Positions 1 to 9,338 of a stretch of 64,000 bases of DNA are shown here, in pieces; the stretch's first letter is position 1; every line of letters starts with the position of its first letter. Source of the stretch: Bdellovibrionales bacterium GWA2_49_15 (GTDB taxonomy: Bacteria; Bdellovibrionota; Bacteriovoracia; Bacteriovoracales; Bacteriovoracaceae); assembly GCA_001769855.1 (NCBI GenBank), contig MEPP01000025.1:248001-312000 (forward strand), written 5' to 3'. Position numbers and translations under genes: made by a program. The notes under the pieces are model-generated. The model ran no database searches. It was not told the DNA's origin and saw only the letters and a list, made by a program, of their open reading frames with translations.

Positions 1-1455
1 TTCTACTTTAAGAATGGTGTCCGTGGTTTGGAAGAGGTATGAAATTTCGCTGGAAACCTCAGAGACTGTCTCTCCGGCTTCGTAAATATCAACTCCAGGA
101 ATTTCAGTAAATGGGGCAAGACGGGCCATCGTCTTTTGCATTTCTGCCTGGTAACTATAAATTGGAACAAATTCTAGAAGACGCTTCTCATTAGCATGGG
201 CTGATGTTTTTGGTGTTTTACTTGCGAGCTTAAGTTCTTTGCCTGGTCTCCCCAGTACAGATACTGCGCCTTCGATTCCAAGTGCACTATTTGATCGAAC
301 AATATGACTTTCCAGTAATTGGTTCCAATTATAAGATCTTGATGGGTCTAACCCCAGAGTTTGATAGAAGCTACTGTTTGCCCAGGTGATGTTTTCGTTA
401 GCATCAGTCACGGCCGTTGCGGTGGCCATATTTTCTGCTAGAAATTGATTCAATGTTGACCCACGAATAAGGTTGCTTTCGGGGCGGACGCTGGCCGGTA
501 TTACCATCTCAGATGTCGGAGCGGGAGCTGTGAGAGTGCCTTGGACCTTTTGTCTGGCAAACATTCTCGCAAAAGCGAAAAAAGTCATTCCAAATAGAAC
601 TAAGGCCAACATTACAGCAACTTGAGTGATGTGTTCATGACCCAATCGAATATAAGCACTTTGGACCCCAACCATATCAGTCAGTCGTTCCTGTACGGTT
701 GCTATCTGACTGCTCAATGAAAAAATGGTGGGTATCTGGGAGGCAACGAAGGAGTTTTTATTTTGAATTGTATTGAGTTTGTCGATCAAAAATTCAATCG
801 GGCCGACAAGCTGGGTCCTATGATCGCGCGCCGCTTTTTCCAGCACCCTCCCCTTATCCTGGCTCATTGTTTTATGAATTTCTTTAACGGAGGTGATTAT
901 CTCGCCAATAGAAATATACTGATCGTGACCGACGGACATATCTTTGGTCTTTTCGATTGATTTTTTAATGTTCTCAAATGAGCGTTTAATCGCGCTGAAG
1001 GCAATGACAGCTTCTGGTCCTTTCAGGGACGAAAAGATTGTTGCTAATTTATCATTGATGCCTGAGACATCAGCATTAATATCGTCCATGAGCGCTGTAA
1101 AGGTGCTCATATCACCCCGGCCATTCAAATACTCATGGTATTTGCTTAAGGAAGTCTGCAAAGTTTTAAGTTCAGTCAAAGACTTGATTGACCTGTCATT
1201 CATCATTTGGTCTAGCGCTTTTACGTCGCGTGAAGATAAGGTCATGAGGGATTCTGGCTTTATGAAAAGGTTCAGCTTATTTTGCATCTTTTCAAGTTGA
1301 ACCTGCTCCCTTCTGAGAGTACTCATTTCTTTTTCGGTGCTAAGAATATGCAAGGTGAGAAAAGCGCCAACCGCAACGAGTGCGATTCCGGCGATCCGGC
1401 CGATTGTGAGTTTTGCCACGACAAAGGGGGAAATCCCATCATGAAACAATTTCAT
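1..1455 (-). CDS. Membrane-anchored PAS-domain sensor (3' end outside window)
   Basis: The reading frame runs from an ATG at 1455 to the window edge without a stop (485 residues visible), so the output domain is not seen. A first membrane segment (about residues 19-38) is followed by a roughly 235-residue, largely helical extracytoplasmic region with coiled-coil character. A second membrane segment lies at about 276-297. A PAS-like domain at about 335-385 includes VTDANENITWANSSF. This layout fits a sensor kinase, a diguanylate cyclase or a chemoreceptor-like protein. The start lies 3 nt after the stop of the upstream gene, so the two are probably translationally coupled. The signal and the output remain unknown. 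Confidence 0.8.
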   Translation of the reverse strand, partial: MKLFHDGISPFVVAKLTIGRIAGIALVAVGAFLTLHILSTEKEMSTLRREQVQLEKMQNKLNLFIKPESLMTLSSRDVKALDQMMNDRSIKSLTELKTLQTSLSKYHEYLNGRGDMSTFTALMDDINADVSGINDKLATIFSSLKGPEAVIAFSAIKRSFENIKKSIEKTKDMSVGHDQYISIGEIITSVKEIHKTMSQDKGRVLEKAARDHRTQLVGPIEFLIDKLNTIQNKNSFVASQIPTIFSLSSQIATVQERLTDMVGVQSAYIRLGHEHITQVAVMLALVLFGMTFFAFARMFARQKVQGTLTAPAPTSEMVIPASVRPESNLIRGSTLNQFLAENMATATAVTDANENITWANSSFYQTLGLDPSRSYNWNQLLESHIVRSNSALGIEGAVSVLGRPGKELKLASKTPKTSAHANEKRLLEFVPIYSYQAEMQKTMARLAPFTEIPGVDIYEAGETVSEVSSEISYLFQTTDTILKVE

Positions 1456-1458
1456 AAA

Positions 1459-2226
1459 TTACATCTCCAATGGCACGTTTGACTTTGGCTTAAGTTTTGA
1501 TTGAGTAGTCTTGACCGGCGCTTCAACTTTCTCGACAACCGGTGTATGCACAAAGACAATAACAATAAATTCTGATGCTTCGAGTGTGCTTTTGTTATGC
1601 TGCAACTGAATCTTAATCTCATCTGTTTCTTCACGGCATTTGATTTGGTAGAGAAATCTTAGAACTTTGAGCTTAGCATCCTGGTTGACGCGCATTTCTT
1701 CAATTGTCTGGTTTGCCTTAAGTGCTTCTACATCGAGGCCAAATAAAACAGAGCAGCGTCCGCTTGAATTCAAGGGTTCAGTACTGCCTCGAAATTTTTG
1801 CGAAGAACTTAAGTTAAAAAAATCGGGATATTTTTTTAGAATGCGACAAACACTCTGGAAGAGCTTACCCATACCGTCCGTGTTTTTGGGAACATTGCTA
1901 AACACAACGTCGGCATTCGGTGGTGCCATAAAGCGAATATTATGCGCGAATTGTTCCCACTCAGTTTCTCTGGTGGGAAAGTTACTGCTCTGACCTTTCA
2001 CATTACTGCTTGAGCGGAATTCATTCGAGTGTCTTTTCCACAGCACGATTTCTTCCTCAATATGAGCATTGGCCGAAATTGAGGGTGGGTCGTCGGTGCT
2101 GTTCGTAATACTTTGTAGAAGGTCGGATTGCGCGACAGTTTCTGCGAGGCCTTCCACCTCCATGAATTTTTTCTGCAATTTACTGACTTTTTCAGGGCGC
2201 AACAATTTACTATTTTGCTCAGGCAT
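1459..2226 (-). CDS. Hypothetical protein, coupled to the PAS sensor
   Basis: 255 residues, not recognised. I start at the ATG at 2226 rather than an in-frame ATG five codons earlier, because GAGGTG sits about 5 nt upstream of it. The protein has no signal peptide or clear membrane segment, so it is probably cytoplasmic. It is polar, with a C-terminal hydrophobic beta-like segment (EFIVIVFVHTP, about residues 220-230) and a basic, Pro-containing tail. It lies between the secreted Lys/Pro/Glu-rich protein gene and the sensor gene, all leftward, suggesting a three-gene unit. No function is proposed. Confidence 0.7.
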   Translation of the reverse strand: MPEQNSKLLRPEKVSKLQKKFMEVEGLAETVAQSDLLQSITNSTDDPPSISANAHIEEEIVLWKRHSNEFRSSSNVKGQSSNFPTRETEWEQFAHNIRFMAPPNADVVFSNVPKNTDGMGKLFQSVCRILKKYPDFFNLSSSQKFRGSTEPLNSSGRCSVLFGLDVEALKANQTIEEMRVNQDAKLKVLRFLYQIKCREETDEIKIQLQHNKSTLEASEFIVIVFVHTPVVEKVEAPVKTTQSKLKPKSNVPLEM

Positions 2227-2309
2227 GAGACACCTCACCATAAGTATTATTTCATAGGGCCATTTTTAATGCAGTCAGGTCATTTTTGCCCAGGCCATGG
2301 GCATGGTGT

Positions 2310-4139
2310 CTAGAGTGGCATGACTACAGATGCGTAAGAGGTTGTTTGTTCATTGACGAGATTACTTAATCCTTGTGACTGCATCCTGGCCTGCTGGGTA
2401 ACAAATTCCAGAAAAGCCCCTTGCCACAGCTCTATACCAATCCCGGCCTCAACACGGCTTCCATCGATATTTACGGTTTTACCGTTACCCCCATAATTTG
2501 TGCTGCCAGCGAAAGTTCGGGCCATGCCACCTTTTAGAGCAATAATTCTCCAACCCAAGTGAAGACGAATTTCGCCATTACCTTTATACCAGAGAAGCTG
2601 ATTTTCATTGACCTCCAGACCACCACCTTGAGTATTGAGATTCACAAAAGATTGTGTTTCATATTCAAAGCCGGCGTAAGGGTAAAAGTGCAAAGCCGGA
2701 ATTCCTAACATATATCCAAGTCCAAATTGTTTCATGCCTGGCACACTATATTCGCCGCTTTTCACAACTTGAGTCAGTCGCAAATTTATCTTCATGGCGT
2801 TCGGGGATTTAGGATCAAATCGGAGGGCGGCCGTGCCGTTAAAACCAATATGGGTAAATGTATTGTTTACAGTGATTAAGTCAGTGCTCGTGACTTGCTG
2901 GACGAGAACATCAAAGCCCATCGTGTACGTCTTGTCGATTCTTGAAGTGGTACGATTTGGATTTCCTCCGGGATCGGCAGCTTGTGCTGTTAGCTGGAAA
3001 GGGATGGCATCTTCTGCGATATTCTCCTTTGGCTTTTTTGGATCATCTTTTTTTTCTTCCTCTTTTATCTCGTCCTCCAAAGTTTTCTTTTTCTTTTTTA
3101 AGCGTTTAATATGAGCTTCAATCTCCTCTTGGATTGACTCTGCTAAACGATCATTGGATTCAGGTTTTTCAACTGGACTTAACTGTGGTTCTTCTTCTTT
3201 GTCTGGTGGCTTAGGCTCAGACTTTTCAGTATCCTTTGGAGGCTTTGTGGCAGGTTTTGCATTACTCTCGGCCTTTGGTTTTCCGCTCTCTTCAGGCTCT
3301 TCACGGTCTTCAGGAGGGCCTTTTTTTGGTGCCTGCTTTTTAATGGGAATTTCAATCTCGGGCGGCGTTTTGGGGAGAGCTGGGTTTGCAGTTGGTGTTT
3401 TTGGCTTTTTGATCTTTTTTTCAAACTCGTCTTCGGGTTTTTTACTAGGGTCATTTTCTTGGGGTTTTTCCTTTGGGCCTTTTTTGTTCCCAGCATCCCT
3501 GTCCTTATTCTCCTCTTTTTTTGGCTGCTCGGATTCAGTTTTGGGTTGTTTCTCTCTCTCAGCTGCCTTTTTTTGAGCCAGTTCTTTGCCGTAAAAAACT
3601 TCGTAAAGCATCACGCGAGTCGTATATTGAAGATGGCGTTCAAAAACACGCTCGCGATGAGACTCGGTCACGAGCTTTCCCGTCTTACCATTAAACAAAA
3701 AGTAATCGAGGTCAAAACCCTTTTGACCATCTCCCCAGCGCACCTCTTTGCCACGCAAGTGAAGTTCAAAAAAAAGATAATTGGCATCGCGGAAGGCCTG
3801 GGTGGAGCTAAAGACTAACTCAAACCTCTGAGTTCGGATTATTTCATCCATGGCCACCTTCAAAATTTCTGACCGAGGATAACTTTGTTTGGTTGTAAAC
3901 TCGGGGCCTTTTACAGCAATGTAAGCTAGCTGAGGATCAGATGTTGGTTCTTCTTTTTTAACAACCTTCGTATCCGATGTCTCAGTTTTTGCGTTTCCCT
4001 CCATCGCAGTTGCAGCGGCGTCGCCCTTTTCACTCGGGCCGCCAAAACCGAAGGTCGTAGGTGCAAGAAAAAAGCATGGCCATAAGACCAAGCAAAAAAA
4101 TATGATATTTTTTTTCCAACATTGTGCCATCATCTTCAT
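2310..4139 (-). CDS. Secreted Lys/Pro/Glu-rich protein with a possible outer-membrane-like C-terminal domain
   Basis: About 609 residues from the ATG at 4139; ATGs at 4133 and 4130 and a TTG at 4160 are also possible, and none has a strong ribosome site. A hydrophobic N-terminus (IIFFCLVLWPCFFLAP) looks like a Sec signal peptide. Next comes a globular domain of about 130 residues (about 65-200) and then about 190 residues very rich in Lys, Pro and Glu, probably an extended spacer. The last 210 or so residues alternate polar and aromatic residues, rich in Gly, Tyr and Phe, as in a small beta-barrel or beta-sandwich. The gene diverges from motAB. A periplasm-spanning anchored protein is one reading, but this is inference. 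Confidence 0.75.
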   Translation of the reverse strand: MKMMAQCWKKNIIFFCLVLWPCFFLAPTTFGFGGPSEKGDAAATAMEGNAKTETSDTKVVKKEEPTSDPQLAYIAVKGPEFTTKQSYPRSEILKVAMDEIIRTQRFELVFSSTQAFRDANYLFFELHLRGKEVRWGDGQKGFDLDYFLFNGKTGKLVTESHRERVFERHLQYTTRVMLYEVFYGKELAQKKAAEREKQPKTESEQPKKEENKDRDAGNKKGPKEKPQENDPSKKPEDEFEKKIKKPKTPTANPALPKTPPEIEIPIKKQAPKKGPPEDREEPEESGKPKAESNAKPATKPPKDTEKSEPKPPDKEEEPQLSPVEKPESNDRLAESIQEEIEAHIKRLKKKKKTLEDEIKEEEKKDDPKKPKENIAEDAIPFQLTAQAADPGGNPNRTTSRIDKTYTMGFDVLVQQVTSTDLITVNNTFTHIGFNGTAALRFDPKSPNAMKINLRLTQVVKSGEYSVPGMKQFGLGYMLGIPALHFYPYAGFEYETQSFVNLNTQGGGLEVNENQLLWYKGNGEIRLHLGWRIIALKGGMARTFAGSTNYGGNGKTVNIDGSRVEAGIGIELWQGAFLEFVTQQARMQSQGLSNLVNEQTTSYASVVMPL

Positions 4140-4223
4140 TTTAAACAGTTTGTACGACAAAGCGTCACAGTGGCAAAATTTGCAGACTGATGCTTGAGTA
4201 TTCTATTTCAAATCATTCGAAGT

Positions 4224-4250
4224 TAAATGATCTCAAAAAGTTACCGATAA
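4224..4250 (+). promoter_or_regulatory. FliA (sigma-28) promoter of motAB
   Basis: TAAATGAT at 4224-4231, an 11-nt spacer, then ACCGATAA at 4243-4250. The known sigma-28 consensus is TAAAGTTT-N11-GCCGATAA, so the spacing is exact, the -35 has TAAA and the -10 matches seven of eight. It sits 33 nt before the motA start. Confidence 0.8.
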
Positions 4251-4283
4251 AGAGTTTGCACAACTTCATTAAGGAATCGAACT

Positions 4284-5078
4284 ATGAGTATTACCTCTTT
4301 TATTGGACTGTTTCTTGGGTCGTTTGTCTTTCTTTATAGCTTGAAGCTGGCAACCCCTAATAATCCTATAACGATTTTTATGGACTACCCATCGGCATTT
4401 ATTGTGCTCGGTGGAACTTTTACCTCCGCGGCGATAAGTTACAAAATCAGTCACATGTTCATGCTATTCAAAATTTTTATCAAACATGTTGCGGGGGCAT
4501 ATAAGGTGAATTATGCCGAGGTGATTGCAGAAATTATGAAAATTGGTGATGCCTATCGTCGAGGTGAATCACTCGAAAGTCACATTAACAAAGTTAACGA
4601 CTTTTTTATGAAAGAGGCGCTCGAGCTTATTAATGACGGAATTTTGGAAGGAGAACACCTGACTCGAATTCTTACAGATCGTGCCAATAATATGAATTAT
4701 ATGCACCTTGAAGATGCCGGCAAAATAAAATACCTCGCTCAGTATCCCCCCGCGATGGGTGCGCTTGGGACGACGATCGGAATGATTGTTCTTCTCGCCA
4801 ACTTGGGCGGTGAAGACGCCATGAAGATGATTGGTCCCGCCATGGGATTTTGTCTTATTACTACAATGTATGGAAGTGCGATCTCAAATTTGTTCGTTAT
4901 TCCCGTTTCGGAAAACTTGATTGAAGCCAGTAAAATAGGACATGTGAAAAATCTGATTATTATTGAGGGCGTTAAGCATATTCTCAGCAAATCAAACCCC
5001 GTTATTGTGGCGGAAGAGTTGAATTCCTATCTTCCTCCTAGAGAAAGGCTTGATTGGAAAGAAATCATCGGGAAATAG
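4284..5078 (+). CDS. motA: Flagellar motor stator protein MotA
   Basis: 264 residues, normal MotA length. Four membrane segments are visible: about residues 2-22, 32-50, then a long cytoplasmic loop, then about 150-172 and 183-203. The loop and third segment contain the family stretch AQYPPAMGALGTTIGM, whose prolines contact the channel in known stators. With MotB it forms the ion-conducting stator that turns the flagellar rotor. The start is the ATG at 4284, preceded by AAGGA about 9 nt upstream. motB follows after 18 nt, and a sigma-28 promoter lies directly upstream, so the pair is a late flagellar operon. Confidence 0.96.
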   Translation: MSITSFIGLFLGSFVFLYSLKLATPNNPITIFMDYPSAFIVLGGTFTSAAISYKISHMFMLFKIFIKHVAGAYKVNYAEVIAEIMKIGDAYRRGESLESHINKVNDFFMKEALELINDGILEGEHLTRILTDRANNMNYMHLEDAGKIKYLAQYPPAMGALGTTIGMIVLLANLGGEDAMKMIGPAMGFCLITTMYGSAISNLFVIPVSENLIEASKIGHVKNLIIIEGVKHILSKSNPVIVAEELNSYLPPRERLDWKEIIGK

Positions 5079-5096
5079 ACGTGGAGTAGAGCGTAT

Positions 5097-5834
5097 ATGG
5101 GAGTTTTGTCAGCCAATAAGCCCGAACCTGTAAACACAAGTATGTTATCACTGGTTACCTATGCGGACATGATGACGCTTATTTGCTGTTTCTTCATTCT
5201 TATGATGGTGTTTGCCAACTATGACCCGCCAGGTGCCGTTGGTAAAATGGAAGAAGTGGCAAAAGCATTTACTGGTCAAAAAGAAAAAGGCAAAGTTTCC
5301 AGTACTAAGTTTACCGTCATGCAAGATATGATCTCGAAGCATCCAGAGCTAAAAGACCTAATTAAAACCTCTATTGTCGACAATTCACTTGTTATCACCT
5401 TTACGGGGAGCATTCTTTTTGACAAAGATTCCTACGATCTGAGTGATGAAAGTCGATTTCTACTCGACTCACTCATTGACTTGATAAAAGTTAAAGATGC
5501 CAATTATCGGATCTTGGTCGAAGGACATGATGATAATCAGCCCATTGGAAAAGACAGCAAGCTGACTACTCACTGGGCCCTGAGTTCCGCGCGAGCTTCA
5601 GCTGTGGTGAGCCGTTTTGAGTATTTTGGATTTGATCCTCAAAATCTTGTGGCCATAGGTTTGGCAGACACAAAGCCCATTGCTCCCAACGAAGATGAAA
5701 AAGGTGAGCCAATGCCGGGCAATATGCGTATTAATCGGCGCATAGTTATTAAAGTTCTGGAACCGCAAAATAAGAGTAAATTGGTTCGTCTTGGTTTGGG
5801 TGTTTATTTTACGAATGACAACAAGGGCGAATAG
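5097..5834 (+). CDS. motB: Flagellar motor stator protein MotB
   Basis: 245 residues. A short cytoplasmic N-terminus leads into a single membrane helix with the motif YADMMTLICCFFILM. The Asp of YAD is the expected ion-carrying residue. A plug/linker follows, then a C-terminal OmpA-like peptidoglycan-binding domain (about 115-230) with LVEGHDD, LSSARA and NMRINRRIVI. It pairs with MotA in the stator and anchors it to peptidoglycan. GGAG lies about 10 nt before the ATG. The gene sits in the same operon as motA and no further gene follows before maeB. Confidence 0.96.
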   Translation: MGVLSANKPEPVNTSMLSLVTYADMMTLICCFFILMMVFANYDPPGAVGKMEEVAKAFTGQKEKGKVSSTKFTVMQDMISKHPELKDLIKTSIVDNSLVITFTGSILFDKDSYDLSDESRFLLDSLIDLIKVKDANYRILVEGHDDNQPIGKDSKLTTHWALSSARASAVVSRFEYFGFDPQNLVAIGLADTKPIAPNEDEKGEPMPGNMRINRRIVIKVLEPQNKSKLVRLGLGVYFTNDNKGE

Positions 5835-6000
5835 TTTCAAAAACTCTTGTCTTTAACCTTGGGTTACTCCCTTTATCGCTTGGCGCATCTTTTACCTGAC
5901 AAAAATCTTACATATCTCAACGCATAGTGTAGGGAAATTACTCGCGCTCAGAGTTAGAATGGCCACCACTAAAATACTCTTTTGAACGAAGGATTTTCAC

Positions 6001-8322
6001 ATGGAAAAGCAGCAAGACATTGACCAAAAATACAAAGCGGCACTTGACTACCATTCTCAGGGGCGGCCTGGAAAAATTGAGGTTCGTTCTACCAAGCCTT
6101 TTGCTACATCCAGCGACCTATCCTTGGCCTATACGCCTGGAGTAGCTGCTCCATGCTTGGAAATCGCAAAGAATCCTGATGATGCTTATAAGTACACGGC
6201 CAAGGGAAACTTGGTGGCCGTTATCTCCAATGGCACCGCTGTCTTGGGGTTAGGCGATATCGGGGCTTTGGCAGGAAAACCTGTCATGGAGGGGAAAGGC
6301 ATTCTTTTTAAGCGTTTTGCTGACATTGATGTTTTCGATATCGAGATCAATGCCCCTACTATCGAAGAGATGGTAAATACAGTGAAGGCGTTGGAGCCAA
6401 CTTTTGGTGGGATCAACCTTGAGGATATAAAGGCCCCAGAATGTTTTGAAGTAGAAAGAATTTTAATTGAAAAAATGAATATCCCAGTTTTTCATGATGA
6501 CCAGCACGGCACTGCCATTATTGCTTCCGCCGGATTTTTAAATGCGCTTGAGATTACGAAAAGAAAAATCAGCGAAGTGAAGTGCGTTTTTTCAGGTGCT
6601 GGAGCCGCCGCCATCGCATGTGCTAAACTATTTATTCATCTCGGCGTACGTCGTGAAAATTTAGTCATGTGCGATTCTCAAGGCGCGATCTATCAGGGCC
6701 GCACCAAGGGAATGAATAAATATAAAGACGAATTCGCGGTCAACACCTATGCTCGTACATTGGCTGATGCTTTTAAAGACGCCGATGTTTTTATCGGCTG
6801 CTCGGCTGCCGGGACAGTTTCTCAAGATATGATTAAAACGATGGCTAAAGATCCTATTGTCTTTGCCATGGCCAATCCAGACCCAGAAATTTATCCGGAT
6901 GAAGTTTTGGCCGTGAGAAAAGATGCTATCGTGGCCACTGGCCGTTCAGATTTTCCAAATCAGGTCAATAACGTCCTGGGATTTCCATTTATCTTCCGTG
7001 GTGCTCTAGATGTGCGCGCCACTCAGATTAACATGGAGATGAAATTAGCAGCGGTCAGGGCACTTGCAGGTTTGGCCAAGGAAGAAGTACCGGATGAAGT
7101 GAAGCTTGCTTACGGTGGTGAGAATTTTACTTTTGGGCGCAATTATCTCATCCCTAAACCATTTGACCGTCGCGTTCTAACTCGCGTCGCACCCGCCGTT
7201 GCCCGTGCCGCCATGGACAGTGGAGTAGCAAAAAATCCAATTAAAGATTTTACCGAATATGCCCTTAACCTTGAGGCACGTTTGAGTTCAGGCGGAGAAT
7301 TTTTGCGCTATTTGCGCGACAACCTCCGCACTCTCAATAAACAGCTGGGCCGAAAAATCACCTTGGCCTTTGCCGAGGGTGAAGACAAGAAAGTTCTTCA
7401 AGCTGTGAAAATGCTTAAAGATGAAGGTGATATCGAGCCTGTACTTCTCGGCCGCAAGGAGAGAATTTCTCATGTGATAAAGTCGGTTGGTCTTGAAGAG
7501 CTTCTTGCACTTAAAATTGTTGAACCAATTGATGATCCAAACTATGAAAAATATAGTGAGGACTATTGCGTGATGAAGCAGCGTGAGGGAGTCAGCCGGG
7601 CCCATGCTTTTGAATTTATGGGACTACCCAATTACTTTGGAGCCATGATGGCCATGAAAGGTCATGTTGATGCTTTTATGAATGGTCCAAGTTTGAGTTA
7701 CCCAGAATGTTTTAGTCCTTTAATGGATGTGGTTGGCACCCAAAGAGGTAGTCGATCCAACGGTCTATATATTATGGCCTTCAAACAACGCGTGCTGTTT
7801 TTTGCTGACTGCACTGCTCAGATCAATCCTAAGGCGGAAGATTTGTGCGAAATAGCTGCTTCGACTGCTCAGGTTTTTCGCGATATCATGAAAAGAGAAC
7901 CGCGAGTTGCATTTTTGAGCTTCAGTAATTTTGGAAGTAACGAACATCCCGAGGCCAGAAAAGTTAAAGAAGCTGTTCGACTTACAAAGCAGAAATATCC
8001 AAACATAGTTTGTGATGGCGAAATGCAGGCGGATGTTGCCACGAATCCGCAGATTATGAAGAATTTATTCAACTTCTGTACGTTGGATAAACCCGCTGAT
8101 ATTTTAATTTTCCCTGACCTTAATTCTGCCAACATTAGCTACAAACTCTTAACCCAATTAAGTGAAGCTCATGCTATTGGACCTCTGCTGGTGCCTATGG
8201 CCAAAACGGTCAACATTATTGCCCGTACTGCTTCAGCCAGTGAAATTGTTAATATGAGTATCTTGACTGCTATCATGGCCCACAAGAGGATAAACAATGA
8301 AAAAGGCAATCGTACAAACTGA
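6001..8322 (+). CDS. maeB: NADP-dependent malic enzyme with phosphotransacetylase-like C-terminal domain
   Basis: 773 residues, the usual size of MaeB-type enzymes. The N-terminal two-thirds is malic enzyme, with the [12 protein letters not shown] region, the metal-site motif [11 protein letters not shown] (about residue 160) and the nucleotide-binding [12 protein letters not shown]. The C-terminal third (about 430-765) resembles phosphotransacetylase and in this family is regulatory, binding acetyl-CoA, rather than catalytic. It converts malate to pyruvate with NADPH production. The ATG at 6001 follows GAAGGA. The last 26 nt overlap the start of ridA, which indicates co-translation. Confidence 0.95.
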   Translation: MEKQQDIDQKYKAALDYHSQGRPGKIEVRSTKPFATSSDLSLAYTPGVAAPCLEIAKNPDDAYKYTAKGNLVAVISNGTAVLGLGDIGALAGKPVMEGKGILFKRFADIDVFDIEINAPTIEEMVNTVKALEPTFGGINLEDIKAPECFEVERILIEKMNIPVFHDDQHGTAIIASAGFLNALEITKRKISEVKCVFSGAGAAAIACAKLFIHLGVRRENLVMCDSQGAIYQGRTKGMNKYKDEFAVNTYARTLADAFKDADVFIGCSAAGTVSQDMIKTMAKDPIVFAMANPDPEIYPDEVLAVRKDAIVATGRSDFPNQVNNVLGFPFIFRGALDVRATQINMEMKLAAVRALAGLAKEEVPDEVKLAYGGENFTFGRNYLIPKPFDRRVLTRVAPAVARAAMDSGVAKNPIKDFTEYALNLEARLSSGGEFLRYLRDNLRTLNKQLGRKITLAFAEGEDKKVLQAVKMLKDEGDIEPVLLGRKERISHVIKSVGLEELLALKIVEPIDDPNYEKYSEDYCVMKQREGVSRAHAFEFMGLPNYFGAMMAMKGHVDAFMNGPSLSYPECFSPLMDVVGTQRGSRSNGLYIMAFKQRVLFFADCTAQINPKAEDLCEIAASTAQVFRDIMKREPRVAFLSFSNFGSNEHPEARKVKEAVRLTKQKYPNIVCDGEMQADVATNPQIMKNLFNFCTLDKPADILIFPDLNSANISYKLLTQLSEAHAIGPLLVPMAKTVNIIARTASASEIVNMSILTAIMAHKRINNEKGNRTN

Positions 8323-8677
8323 TCTGGCACCAAAGGCCATTGGTCCCTACTCTCAAGGAGTGCGGGTTGGAGATTTCTTCTTCTTCTCGGGACAAATTGG
8401 GCTTGAGCCCGCGACAGGGGATTTAAAAAAAGGTTTCGATGAGCAGCTTGAGCAAGTTTTAAGTAATATTGATGGACTGTTAAAATCAGAAAAGTTGAGC
8501 CACGATAATGTGATCAAATCGACCATCTTTATGACTGATTTAGGACAATTTGCTAAGGTAAATACTGCTTATGAAAATTTTTTTCGCCCGCCCTATCCTG
8601 CGCGATCTACAGTACAGGTCGCAGCCCTTCCCAAGGGGGCAGTTATCGAAATTGAGGTGATTGCGGTACATTCATAG
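8297..8677 (+). CDS. ridA: RidA family reactive-intermediate deaminase
   Basis: 126 residues, the typical length. Family motifs seen include IGPYSQGV near the N-terminus, FFFSGQIGL, the conserved Arg-containing [15 protein letters not shown] and the end motif IEIEVIAV. RidA trimers hydrolyse reactive enamine/imine intermediates released by pyridoxal-phosphate enzymes. The start overlaps the end of maeB by 26 nt and has AGAGGA upstream, so the two are co-expressed. The downstream DUF218 gene begins immediately after the stop. Confidence 0.95.
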   Translation: MKKAIVQTDLAPKAIGPYSQGVRVGDFFFFSGQIGLEPATGDLKKGFDEQLEQVLSNIDGLLKSEKLSHDNVIKSTIFMTDLGQFAKVNTAYENFFRPPYPARSTVQVAALPKGAVIEIEVIAVHS

Positions 8678-8678
8678 T

Positions 8679-9338
8679 ATGTTCACAAAGAAGTATACGT
8701 TTGAAACAAAAGAAACACGGGCCTGGAGAAAAGTAAAAAATTTTTTCTTTTTCTCCGGGCTCATTGTTTTTGCCTATTTCGTTTTTTGCACTTATCTGGT
8801 GTTGCAAGGGGATGAGGAGACAAAGCGTTCAGAGTCCTCCCTTTTTAACCGTCCACCAGATCTTATTGTCGTGTTTACGGGAGATAAGGGAAGAATTGCT
8901 TTTGCCCTTGAAAAGGCGCGCGAATATCGGCAGTCGCATATTTTCGTAAGCGGCGTTTATGAAAAAAACACGATCAGCACTCTTTTTACAACGAGTGATG
9001 ATCTTCACAATCTAGATTCAAATTTGTTCGACCTTGATTACGCTTCTCGCAATACTTTTGAAAACGTACTTAATACCGTTAATTATATTAATAAGACCAA
9101 AGGGTTAAACAGAATTCTTGTAATTTCTCATGACTATCATATTCCAAGGATAAAATTAGTTATGGAAAAGCTGATGGACTCCAAGCGCCAGGATGCACCA
9201 GTCTTTTTTTACTGGGGTATAAAGTCTGATACGTCAGAGTGGAGAAATGCAAAAATTATTGTCAAAGAGTCATTTAAGATTTTTCGTACAATGGCCATTC
9301 TTCTGTTTTGGGAAGGAAAGAGTGATATCAGTGTTTAA
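8679..9338 (+). CDS. DUF218 (YdcF/SanA/ElyC-like) membrane protein
   Basis: About 219 residues from the ATG at 8679, 1 nt after the ridA stop; a start at 8661 inside ridA is possible. One N-terminal membrane segment (about 22-45) anchors a DUF218 domain. Family features are PDLIVVFTGDKGRIAFALE, the substrate-pocket stretch SRNTFENVLNTV and VISHDYHIPRIKLV. Known relatives (SanA, ElyC, YdcF) sit in the inner membrane and affect envelope integrity, although their chemistry is unsettled. The 3' end overlaps the end of rel on the opposite strand by 4 nt. Confidence 0.85.
   Translation: MFTKKYTFETKETRAWRKVKNFFFFSGLIVFAYFVFCTYLVLQGDEETKRSESSLFNRPPDLIVVFTGDKGRIAFALEKAREYRQSHIFVSGVYEKNTISTLFTTSDDLHNLDSNLFDLDYASRNTFENVLNTVNYINKTKGLNRILVISHDYHIPRIKLVMEKLMDSKRQDAPVFFYWGIKSDTSEWRNAKIIVKESFKIFRTMAILLFWEGKSDISV

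Noticed and set aside
763-1300. Rightward frames inside the PAS sensor
   Set aside because: Opposite-strand shadows of the continuous sensor frame.
3154-3576. 140-residue frame opposite the Lys/Pro/Glu-rich gene
   Set aside because: Antisense shadow of a low-complexity coding region; Ser/Gly/Phe-rich composition and no ribosome site.
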